Program-made: the position numbers and the translations under genes
Part shown: positions 14,596 to 21,953 of the stretch, in pieces
Numbering within the stretch: the first letter of the stretch is position 1
Layout: each line of letters begins with the position of its first letter
Source of the DNA: Eutrophocola sp965661105
GTDB lineage: Bacteria > Pseudomonadota > Gammaproteobacteria > Pseudomonadales > Pseudohongiellaceae
DNA: 64,000 bases
Direction: 5' to 3'
Assembly (NCBI GenBank): GCA_965661105.1
Contig: CBFICR010000006.1
Location: 14,627 to 78,626, forward strand
Notes under the pieces: generated by a model
What the model was told of the DNA's origin: nothing
Databases searched by the model: none
The model's input: the letters and a program-made list of their open reading frames with translations, nothing else

Positions 14596-15713
14596 CCGCA
14601 TGGTTTCTGATAAACAGCTTGTTGGCGGCATGGGGACTGCTCTTTGTCGGCGTCAATCAGGACTGTCCACAGCGTGTGCGTTTCTTTGTGGCGTTCATGT
14701 CCCTTGTTGCCTGGGTAGTGCCCTGGCCTTGGTTGATGGGATACCTGCCTGGAACTTCCCGGTCATCGCTGGAGGTTATCAATCTGGCGCAGGTTGCATT
14801 GATGACGGAACCTTCGCTTGGGCCTTTGGGCAACTTACCGACTGCCGTTACCCTTTTTGATGTTTTCGTGGTGGCCTGCGTAATCGGTACCGGCTTATAT
14901 CTCATCACTGTTTATCGTCATCGCATTTTCCTTAAAGCCTCAAGCAAGCATTCAGTAGAAGCAGCGCATTTATCCCGGTATGTTCCCGATGGCATTGGCG
15001 GCAAAGTGCAAATAGAAATCAGAAGTCAGACCTGGATGCCCGGAGCCTGGAACAGCGGAATTTTCAGGCCGGTTATCTGGGTGCATGCTGATCTTGAAGA
15101 ACACCCCGACATAGCTGCTGTGATTCTGCATGAATCCATGCATATCAAACATCGTGACAACCTGTACCTGGGCATCATTACATTGCTGGAAAAAGTGTTC
15201 TGGTGGAACCCGCTGGTTGCCTGTCTGGGCAAAAAAACCAGGGAGCTGCAGGAGTTAAGTTGTGATGAAGCGTGCCAGTCCCTGACACCCGGGTATCGGG
15301 GCATGCTGAATAATCTGATCCTTTACTCCTGTCCGGGGAAAGAGCATGGCCAGGGCATGTCACTCATGAGCACCATGTTTCAAAAAGGTAGTTTCAACGT
15401 TAAGCGCATTAAAATACTCAAGAGGGTAAACACCATGACTATGAAGCAATACATCAGCATCACCATACTGTTCTTTGCATCCATGTTCACTGTTGGATTG
15501 GCTGTCGCCCAGGATGTCACGCCGGCTGAGCAGGTAAAGCAGGTCCAGGAAATTCGAAGAACCAATCCGGACTATGAAATGACCACTGAGGATATTCTGG
15601 CAGGCATGGAAGTGTATGCCGCCAACCTGGAGAAGGCCTGGGGTAGATTGCGAGATGAAAACCAAGTGTTGCGGTCCCGCATCGCCGAGCTCGAAAAGAA
15701 AGTCAGCGAATAA
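14592..15713 (+). CDS. BlaR1-type M56 membrane metalloprotease, short form
   Basis: This 373-residue protein has N-terminal membrane helices, a cytoplasmic zinc protease domain with HESMH at 180-184 and ELSCDEA at about 221-227 as third-ligand region, and another membrane helix (about 285-305). After this, where BlaR1 carries a penicillin-binding sensor, there is only about 65 residues including a predicted coiled coil (340-373). The signal is therefore probably not a beta-lactam bound covalently. Its likely substrate is the BlaI-like repressor encoded immediately upstream. An internal Met run (MTMKQYIS) after residue 280 reads like a signal peptide of a separate small protein, but the frame is continuous. 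Confidence 0.87.
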   Translation: MTAWFLINSLLAAWGLLFVGVNQDCPQRVRFFVAFMSLVAWVVPWPWLMGYLPGTSRSSLEVINLAQVALMTEPSLGPLGNLPTAVTLFDVFVVACVIGTGLYLITVYRHRIFLKASSKHSVEAAHLSRYVPDGIGGKVQIEIRSQTWMPGAWNSGIFRPVIWVHADLEEHPDIAAVILHESMHIKHRDNLYLGIITLLEKVFWWNPLVACLGKKTRELQELSCDEACQSLTPGYRGMLNNLILYSCPGKEHGQGMSLMSTMFQKGSFNVKRIKILKRVNTMTMKQYISITILFFASMFTVGLAVAQDVTPAEQVKQVQEIRRTNPDYEMTTEDILAGMEVYAANLEKAWGRLRDENQVLRSRIAELEKKVSE

Positions 15714-15733
15714 CAGTAGCAGGAAAATAATCA

Positions 15734-15781
15734 GGCCACACAATAGTCAGGCTGTGCGCTGAAAAATACTATTGTGTGGCC
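15734..15781. terminator. Bidirectional terminator-like hairpin between convergent genes
   Basis: Fourteen-base perfect arms (GGCCACACAATAGT/ACTATTGTGTGGCC) enclose a 20-base loop between the M56 gene and the convergent PNPOx gene. The stop codon of the PNPOx gene is inside the right arm. A T-rich tail follows on the plus strand (GCTTTT). Confidence 0.7.
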
Positions 15782-16371
15782 GCTTTTGCTAGTTGCAGTT
15801 CCAATTGTTCAATTCGCGCTTCCTTTTCCGCGAACAGTGCTTCAACGGTATCAACATCCATTTTGCGTGGAATATGCTGCCGACAATTCCCGTTCCAGGC
15901 AGAGACTGAAATCAGAATCCCACGCTGCGCCGGTTTCTTCGGCTGGCCACTCTGTAGTTTGGCCAACAGCGCTGCATCATTTTCCACCACCCGTGCCTCT
16001 CCCCATATCTTGATCCGATGGGCGTGCTCGTAATCCATCAGGAACAGGATCACGCGAGCGTTTTCGGAGAGGTTGCCGGTGGTGATGTATTGGCGGTTGC
16101 CTTCGAGATCGGCGAAGCCCAGGGTGCGTTCATCGAGCACTTTCAGGAACCCTTTTTCGCCGCCGCGGTGTTGTACATACGGTTGGCCGCCTGCGCTTGC
16201 TGTGCCCAGATAGAAGCTGTTCTGCTGTGCAATGGTGTCACGCAGTTCAGGGGTGATGATACTTTGCCAGGGTCGGGTTTCTGCCAGTTGGTCGTAGCGT
16301 TCCCTTGAGCCATATTTTTCCTGTTGGGCTTTGACGGCGGGGGTGAAGGCGATGTCCATGGGGTTGGTCAT
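15769..16371 (-). CDS. Pyridoxamine 5'-phosphate oxidase-like flavin-binding protein
   Basis: This 200-residue protein has the split-barrel PNPOx-like fold signature: FYLGTASAGGQPYVQHRGG and FADLEGNRQYITTGNLSENARV are typical of the general stress/FMN-binding subfamily. Such proteins bind FMN or F420 and reduce small molecules; the substrate cannot be given. A helical tail (residues 165-200) is predicted to be coiled. It is last in the operon CMD-DUF1348-PNPOx, five bases after the previous stop. The three genes are divergent from a LysR gene, which may control them. Confidence 0.85.
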   Translation of the reverse strand: MTNPMDIAFTPAVKAQQEKYGSRERYDQLAETRPWQSIITPELRDTIAQQNSFYLGTASAGGQPYVQHRGGEKGFLKVLDERTLGFADLEGNRQYITTGNLSENARVILFLMDYEHAHRIKIWGEARVVENDAALLAKLQSGQPKKPAQRGILISVSAWNGNCRQHIPRKMDVDTVEALFAEKEARIEQLELQLAKAATQ

Positions 16372-16376
16372 GAGGC

Positions 16377-16844
16377 TTACAGTCCCAGTTCGGTGAGGCC
16401 GGGATGGTCTGCCGGTCGGATATCTTGCTGCCAGTGAAACAGGCGCTGCGTTTCGGCGATGGCCTGGTCGTTGATGCTGGCCTGGCGGTGGGTCATCAGG
16501 CCGAGATCATCGAAGGCCCAGTTTTCATTGCCGTGTGAGCGGTACCACTGGCCGTTGTCATCATGCCATTCGTAGGCAAAACGCCCGGCGATGCGATTGT
16601 CGGTAAAGGCCCACATTTCCTTGATCAGCCGGTACATGTGTTCCTGTTGCCATTTGGCGGTGAGGAACGCCTTGATCTGTTCGCGTCCCTGCAAAAAGGT
16701 ATCGCGATTACGCCATTGGCTGTCGGGCGTATAGGCCAGGGCCACCTGTTCAGGGTTGCGGGTGTTCCAGGCGTTTTCCGCCTGGCGCACTTTTTCGGTG
16801 GCACTGGTTCGGGTAAACGGGGGTAGCGGGGGACGTGTCATCAC
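16377..16844 (-). CDS. DUF1348/NTF2-like protein
   Basis: The 155-residue protein matches DUF1348 throughout: RPPLPPFT at the start, YTPDSQWRNRDTFLQGREQI, FAYEWHDDNGQWYRSHGNEN, and the ending DHPGLTELGL. The family has the NTF2-like cone fold and is of unknown function. It is often found near LysR regulators and oxidoreductases, as here. The open frame starts MMTRPP; the ATG three bases later is equally possible. Confidence 0.88.
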   Translation of the reverse strand: MMTRPPLPPFTRTSATEKVRQAENAWNTRNPEQVALAYTPDSQWRNRDTFLQGREQIKAFLTAKWQQEHMYRLIKEMWAFTDNRIAGRFAYEWHDDNGQWYRSHGNENWAFDDLGLMTHRQASINDQAIAETQRLFHWQQDIRPADHPGLTELGL

Positions 16845-16895
16845 GGGTCTCCAAAAAAAAAGGGCGATGGCAGGGGGCCATCGCCCAAGCGTGGG

Positions 16896-17444
16896 TCAAG
16901 CGGCGAGATCTTCCGCGACGGGAAAATCGATTTCTGTCTGGGCCAGTTCATTCAGATAGTTGGTCCAGGTATTCAGGGCCACGTGCTGGACTATCTCGAT
17001 GATCTGGGCGTTGTCGAAACCGGCCTCACGTACTGCTACCAGTTCCGCGTCTGACACACGGCCGTGTTTCCGGGCGATCTGCAAGGCAAACACCACGGCG
17101 GCGTCGGCTTTTGAATCGTTGGAACGGCCGCGACGGTTCAGGGCAATTTCATCGGCAGTCAGGTTGGCCAGGTGCTGTCCCAGATAGGTGTGGGCAGACA
17201 GGCAGTAACCGCAGCCGTTGTGTTGCGCAATTGCCAGCGCGATTTTTTCGCGAATGGCGACCGGCAGGCGGCCCTTGCCGAGGGCGCCGAACAGGCCCAG
17301 GTAGCCTTCAAGGGCAGCGGGACTGACGGCGGCCAGACGGAACAAGTTGGGGGCGCTGCCCAATTGCGCTTTGACCTGGTTGAGCATATCGCGGGAGGCT
17401 TCCGGGGCGGCTTCGATTGAGGTGGGGTAGGTGATACGGGACAT
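16896..17444 (-). CDS. Carboxymuconolactone decarboxylase-family (AhpD-like) protein
   Basis: This 182-residue protein carries the AhpD-type redox motif HNGCGYCLSAHT (Cys-x-x-Cys plus a nearby His) within a CMD alpha-helical domain. Proteins of this type act as alkylhydroperoxidases or related thiol peroxidases. It leads the operon with DUF1348 and PNPOx-like genes and is 118 bases from the divergent LysR gene. The grouping suggests a small stress or detoxification unit (inference). Confidence 0.88.
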   Translation of the reverse strand: MSRITYPTSIEAAPEASRDMLNQVKAQLGSAPNLFRLAAVSPAALEGYLGLFGALGKGRLPVAIREKIALAIAQHNGCGYCLSAHTYLGQHLANLTADEIALNRRGRSNDSKADAAVVFALQIARKHGRVSDAELVAVREAGFDNAQIIEIVQHVALNTWTNYLNELAQTEIDFPVAEDLAA

Positions 17445-17524
17445 GTCTTTCTCCTTGCTTGGGTTGGGTTGGTTGAAAGTGGTGTCACAATAGGAGTTTC
17501 ACTGAATGAAATAAATGGATATTC

Positions 17525-17543
17525 TTGAGAGTTGAAATCTCAA
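17525..17543. promoter_or_regulatory. LysR-type operator in the divergent intergenic region
   Basis: TTGAGA-N7-TCTCAA is a perfect dyad containing the T-N11-A LysR box. It is about 20 bases before the LysR gene and 80 before the CMD gene, well placed for autoregulation and control of the divergent operon. Confidence 0.6.
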
Positions 17544-17562
17544 TATATGGAAGGAATAAGGC

Positions 17563-18459
17563 GTGACGGATCGGCTGGATGATATGGCTCTGTTGGTGGT
17601 CTCGGTGGAAAGCGGCAGTTTTTCCGCGGCGGCCAAACGCCTGGGTATGCCCCTGGCCACGGTAAGCCGGCGGGTGTCGGAACTGGAAGAACGATTGGGC
17701 GCGCGCATCCTGACGCGCTCGACGCGGGGTTTGTCACTGACCGAACCGGGGCAGGCCTACCTGTCTGCCTGCCGGCAGATTCTGGATCAGGTTGGTGATG
17801 CGGAACGTCAGGTGCGGGGGGAATTCAGCGAACCGAAAGGCAAGCTGGTGCTGTCGGCACCGATCGTGTTCGGGCGCCTGCATGTGTTGCCGGTGATTAC
17901 TGCTTTTCTGCAGACCTATCCGGACGTGGATGTGCGGCTGGAGCAAACGGACCGTAGTGTCAGCCTGATCGAGGAACATATCGATGTGGCCATCCGTATA
18001 GGGCACTTGCCAGACAGCAGCATGCGGGCGCGACGTGTGGGCGAGGTCTGCGAAGTGATTTGCGCCAGTCCGGCCTATCTAGCATCCCGCGGTCAGCTGA
18101 AACAACCACAGGACCTGGCGGATCATGACTGCATCACGTTTGAGCATTTGATGTCCGCCGAGCGCTGGCGTTTCGGCAAGGGCAAAGCACAGTTTCAACA
18201 ACCGGTGCATTCACGCCTGGTGGTGATGACAGCCGAGGCCGCCGTCGATGCCGCAAAAGCCGGACTGGGGATCACACGCGTGTTGTCCTATCAGGTGGCA
18301 GAGGCGGTAATGACGGGTGCACTGGAAGTGGTGCTGAAAAAATACGAGCCGGATCCGTTACCGGTCAATATTGTCTATGGCAGTGGGCAGGTGCCGGGCA
18401 AAGTCAGGGCGTTTGTCGATTTTGCCGCCACACGACTTGAGTCGGCCCGGCTGATGTGA
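17563..18459 (+). CDS. LysR-family transcriptional regulator
   Basis: This 298-residue protein has the LysR HTH (SFSAAAKRLGMPLATVSRRVSELE at about 20-43) and a periplasmic-binding-like effector domain from about residue 90. The family branch (RSTRGLSLTEPGQAYL) is the common DsdC/AaeR-like LysR group that often acts as local repressor/activator. The start is GTG at 17563 with AAGGAATAAGG just before it. It is divergent from CMD-DUF1348-PNPOx, with a T-N11-A dyad between, so these three genes are its probable targets. Confidence 0.9.
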   Translation: MTDRLDDMALLVVSVESGSFSAAAKRLGMPLATVSRRVSELEERLGARILTRSTRGLSLTEPGQAYLSACRQILDQVGDAERQVRGEFSEPKGKLVLSAPIVFGRLHVLPVITAFLQTYPDVDVRLEQTDRSVSLIEEHIDVAIRIGHLPDSSMRARRVGEVCEVICASPAYLASRGQLKQPQDLADHDCITFEHLMSAERWRFGKGKAQFQQPVHSRLVVMTAEAAVDAAKAGLGITRVLSYQVAEAVMTGALEVVLKKYEPDPLPVNIVYGSGQVPGKVRAFVDFAATRLESARLM

Positions 18460-18493
18460 GGTGTCGTGCTGAATAACGGATGACTGGTGACAT

Positions 18494-18680
18494 CTAGCGG
18501 GAATCCATTTCTGCCTGCAGCATGTTGAAGCGATCCACCAGTTGTTTGAAATCGGCGTTCTGCTGTACCAGCCTTTCCATCTTTTCCTTGAGCTGTCTGT
18601 CCATGTAATCCATCCGGTATAGGAAGAATAAACAACTAACCGCGACCAGTCCAGCCTGTAGTTGTTGTCTGAATTTTCAT
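18494..18680 (-). pseudogene. Small membrane-anchored coiled-coil protein gene with a one-base frameshift
   Basis: Reading the minus strand, an ATG at 18680 with GGAG upstream opens a frame that closes early. If one A is dropped from the AAAA run right after it, the frame becomes a tidy 61-residue protein. Its parts are MKFRQQLQ, a hydrophobic helix (AGLVAVSCLFFLYRM), and a coiled-coil tail (QLKEKMERLVQQNADFKQLV) ending in MDSR at 18494. Without the correction only the last 39 residues (ATG at 18613) can be made, without the membrane helix. This could be a real decay mutation, slippage-dependent expression, or a sequencing error. The family is not recognised. Confidence 0.5.
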
Positions 18681-18815
18681 ATTTTTCTATCTCCACAACC
18701 TCCTATTCCCTGAATTTCATCAGCCTGGCACATGAATTTCTCCACTTTTTGAGACTGCAAGCGAGCGCTGCCCTGCAATCCCTTTGGCCGCATCGTCCGT
18801 GATGTGATTTCTTTG

Positions 18816-19392
18816 TCAGTCGATCAGTCCCTGATCTATTTCTATCAACCACGGCGGGGCGCGGGTGGGTGGCAGGCGGTTTGACTGTGCATCCTGTTCT
18901 CCTTCTTTGGCCTTCAGGTGCGCCTGAATCTTCTCGATCACTACCGGGTCTTCGATACAGGCGATGATCTTCACCGGCCCTTTGCATTTCTCGCATTCGG
19001 TGATATCGATGTTGAACACCCGTTTAAGGCAGCGCGCCCAGGTTATTGCCATGGATGGCATGTATGCCGGTTTTGCAGGAGCAAAAACCGGTCATTGAAG
19101 CATGTTGCTCCATGAGGGTTTTGTCATCCGGTTCGCTGTCTTCTTTCTTCTTTGCCCCCTTGCCCCGTTTGGCCGGGGTGATGGTCATCCGATACTTGCT
19201 GTTCGGCGCAAAGACGCCGTGGAATCTTGTGAGGTTCACTCTGGGCTTGGGCAGAGCCCGCCCCGCGAGCGTCAGCGAGTGCTTTGGGTGCCAGGGCGGC
19301 GAGCCTGGCCATAAAGTCGAGCGGTTCGAAGATCACATGCGTGGTGCCGTCCCGGTAAGGCGTTTTCAGTTCATAGCGCACCCGGCCGTCTC
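18816..19392 (-). pseudogene. IS91-type (Y2) transposase remnant, C-terminal part
   Basis: Three overlapping frames on the minus strand encode the familiar end of IS91-like transposases: VRYELKTPYRDGTTHVIFEP, LTRFHGVFAPNSKYR, PAKRGKG, and finally W-A-R-C-LKRVFNID with KIIACIEDPVVIEKIQAHLK. The frame changes at about 19260 and again near 19050, where extra sequence with hairpins has been inserted. The N-terminal catalytic domain is absent. The element is dead. About 110 bases to its left show no clear end. Confidence 0.85.
19047..19091. repeat. Double hairpin inserted in the IS91-type remnant
   Basis: Two neighbouring perfect or near-perfect palindromes, TGCCAT-GG-ATGGCA (19047-19060) and CCGGTTTTGC-N4-GCAAAAACCGG (19067-19091), lie in about 50 bases that interrupt the normally continuous segment between MT and WA in the transposase family. 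They look like a miniature REP-type insertion. Confidence 0.55.
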
Positions 19393-19613
19393 TGAAACTA
19401 ATACAAAGTTTTCTGGTCTATATTGGAGCCATCAATTATCGCTGCCATCAAATAGTCCTGGTTGAAGCCAATTACCGTCGGTGTGGCAGGCGTATGTATT
19501 GCTGACATGACGAAAAAATAGCAGATTCTTCCGTTCTGTAAACAGGTCCACAGACTTCAAGCAGGTTTTACTTTATTCTCGTTATAATTATTGATTTGTC
19601 AGGAGACAAACAG

Positions 19614-20159
19614 ATGAAACGTCACTTAGTCAGCACTTCTATATTCCTCATCGCATCCATGCTTTTCTCGATGCTTTCAGTGGCTGCCTCCAAGATAGAA
19701 ATTGATACCAATATCGAGGTGGCACTGGAGAAATTTTATGCCGAGTCTGCAGCCGGCAAACGTCTGGCAGAACGCTCAAAAGGCATGCTGGTGTTCCCGC
19801 GCGTGGTCAAGGCCGGGATTGGGATTGGCGGCGAATATGGTGAAGGCGCGCTGATGATCAATGGTAATGCGGTTGACTATTACAATACTGCAGGGGCCTC
19901 CATCGGGTTTCAGCTTGGTGCCCAGGTAAAATCCCAGATTATTTTATTCATGACAGAAGATGCGCTGGATACCTTCCGCAGCAGTGATGGCTGGGAAGCC
20001 GGTGTGGACGGCAGTGTCGCAGTTGTCGAATTTGGCGCTGGTGGTGAAATCAGCTCAAACTCTGCACAACAGCCCATCATCGGTTTCATCTTTTCCAACA
20101 AGGGGCTGATGTATAACCTGACCTTTGAAGGGTCCAAGATGACGAAAATCGAACGTTAG
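19614..20159 (+). CDS. SYLF/Ysc84-domain lipid-binding lipoprotein-like protein
   Basis: This 181-residue protein has a signal peptide (MKRHLVSTSIFLIASMLFSM) and the YSC84/SYLF domain: GMLVFPRVVKAGIGIGGEYGEG, then YYNTAGASIGFQLGAQ and the C-terminal GFIFSNKGLMYNLTFEGSKM-TKI. Members bind phospholipids or act at the envelope. An upstream TTG at 19596 is in frame, but the ATG at 19614 follows an AGGAG at the right distance. It is convergent with glpQ, 19 bases away. Confidence 0.88.
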   Translation: MKRHLVSTSIFLIASMLFSMLSVAASKIEIDTNIEVALEKFYAESAAGKRLAERSKGMLVFPRVVKAGIGIGGEYGEGALMINGNAVDYYNTAGASIGFQLGAQVKSQIILFMTEDALDTFRSSDGWEAGVDGSVAVVEFGAGGEISSNSAQQPIIGFIFSNKGLMYNLTFEGSKMTKIER

Positions 20160-20178
20160 CTTTTTGCCCCAGCCCTGA

Positions 20179-21237
20179 TCAGTTTTGCCTGTTATCAAGA
20201 TAGTGACGGGCTAAATCCGGAAAGTCGGTAAACACCCCGTCTACCCCCGCCTCATCAAGAAACAGCCTGAGCAATTCCTCAAAATTATCAGCATAAGCCG
20301 GCATCCGGCCCGGATCGCGGCGAAAGGTGTAGGGATGGACCTGCAGGCCTGCGGCATGGGCGCGCTCCACCAGCGGTGTAAAATGAATATCACCCGGGGC
20401 GGAATCAGCCGTGACGATCATCTCCAGGGAGGGGCCGACCCCATTGGCATAGGTGGACAGTTTGGCCATGCCCCCTGCTTCAAGCATCCAGTTATATTCA
20501 TAGGGTCGCCACTCCCCCGCTTCCAGGGCAAAGGTTTCCTGCCATTCATTTTGCGCAATAAGCTGAACCAGGGGAATGGCCATATCCATGGCTGGCAGTA
20601 ATTCATCATGGATGCGCACCAGTTCATTGAAATCAAAGGTTTGCAGAAAGACCTTGTCAGTCATGGCGTTATAGCCATAGTTTTTTAACACCGTCAGGAT
20701 AGCTGTGGCAGCATCTTTGCCTTCCTGGTGATGGAACCAGGGAGACTTGATTTCCACGTAGAGTCCGGTCTCACGACCGGTGGAATGATTCAGGCCCTGA
20801 ATCAACTCGATTTCTTCAGCCAGCGTGTGAATACCAAATCGGGATTGGCCAGCAGGAAACCGCGACTCGGCCTGGGGACTTTCCGTCACCTGCAACTGAC
20901 GTAATTCTGCCAGGGTAAAATCAATGGCATAGAAAGCGCCATCACTGCGGGCCCGACCGGGAAAGTGTTGCGCCACATCCGTGACCCGGTCCAGGGTAAG
21001 ATCATGGAGAACAACCAGGGCATCATCCCGCGTCATTACCACATCCTGCTCAATATAATCAGCGCCCTGGGCATGGGCCAGCACTTTTGCCTCCAGGGTA
21101 TGTTCCGGCAAATAGCCACTGGCACCGCGATGGGCCACTACGATTTTATCAGGGTACTGAGGCTCGGCTGCTATGGTATGAGGAATCACCATGAGGAACA
21201 GTAGTTTGGCAAGGATCCGTTTGAGGAGTGAAGACAT
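20179..21237 (-). CDS. glpQ: Periplasmic glycerophosphodiester phosphodiesterase
   Basis: This 352-residue protein has a signal peptide (about residues 1-24) and the GDPD barrel motifs: AHRGASGYLPEHT (His36, Arg37), YIEQDVV (Glu63, Asp65), VLHD (His78), EIKSPWF, and a C-terminal VDGVFTDFPD. It hydrolyses glycerophosphodiesters from phospholipid turnover to glycerol-3-phosphate and an alcohol in the periplasm, needing Ca2+. The length matches GlpQ. No glpT is adjacent in this window. Confidence 0.92.
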   Translation of the reverse strand: MSSLLKRILAKLLFLMVIPHTIAAEPQYPDKIVVAHRGASGYLPEHTLEAKVLAHAQGADYIEQDVVMTRDDALVVLHDLTLDRVTDVAQHFPGRARSDGAFYAIDFTLAELRQLQVTESPQAESRFPAGQSRFGIHTLAEEIELIQGLNHSTGRETGLYVEIKSPWFHHQEGKDAATAILTVLKNYGYNAMTDKVFLQTFDFNELVRIHDELLPAMDMAIPLVQLIAQNEWQETFALEAGEWRPYEYNWMLEAGGMAKLSTYANGVGPSLEMIVTADSAPGDIHFTPLVERAHAAGLQVHPYTFRRDPGRMPAYADNFEELLRLFLDEAGVDGVFTDFPDLARHYLDNRQN

Positions 21238-21395
21238 ATGTCACCTGTTGAGTATGATGAGTCTACTCTTCCGAGATTAAAATCCGTTAAAGACAGGCCC
21301 TTGTATGAATCTGCCTGTTCAGCAATAGAAAGCCTGCATGACCAGATTTATAGTATTATTCTGGGAACCGCCGGCACACCTTAACAGGATGAACT

Positions 21396-21842
21396 ATGAA
21401 CACTCGATACGCTGCAACTATTTATACCCTGCCACTCCTGTTAACCCTCTGTCTTGGCGTGCCCCGATTAAGCCTTGCTGTGGAACTGGAACCTGGCAAA
21501 TGGGGAATTACAACGTCGATATCCTCACCCATGGCCCCCGAGCCCACCACTGAATATGCGGAAAATTGTATAGAACAAAGCGACTTTGATCCCATTGCCG
21601 AAATGATGGAACAAGGCATGTCTTCCATGTGTGAAATCACCGTGAACGAAGATTCTGGTAACAGGCTCGACGCAGACCTTTCCTGCGATATGCAGGGCGC
21701 TGGCACCATGACAGGGAAAATTCAATTTACGGCGAATGAGCGCTCTGCCCAGGGTGATATGCAAATGAGCATGTCGTTTAATGGCCAGAGCTTCAACATG
21801 GCCAATAGCTGGAAAGCGGAATATCTTGGCGCCTGCGACTAA
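21396..21842 (+). CDS. DUF3617-family secreted protein
   Basis: The 148-residue protein has a signal peptide ending near RLSLAVE and the DUF3617 layout: ELEPGKWGITTSISSP at the start, C-I-E-Q in the middle, and a -GTMTGKIQFTANERSAQGDMQMS- segment with conserved cysteines at CEI, SCDM and GACD. The family's function is unknown; it is common in proteobacterial periplasms. It stands alone, 112 bases before the pyrD-pyrK fusion. Confidence 0.82.
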   Translation: MNTRYAATIYTLPLLLTLCLGVPRLSLAVELEPGKWGITTSISSPMAPEPTTEYAENCIEQSDFDPIAEMMEQGMSSMCEITVNEDSGNRLDADLSCDMQGAGTMTGKIQFTANERSAQGDMQMSMSFNGQSFNMANSWKAEYLGACD

Positions 21843-21953
21843 ATTCAGGAGTTAACCAGTAAATGATTCAGAAAAAGTGTGAAAGCTACTGAAATAGTCA
21901 GCGTAGAAAGCTAAAATAATCGCTACGAAATAAAAACCCCAGAACTGACTACC

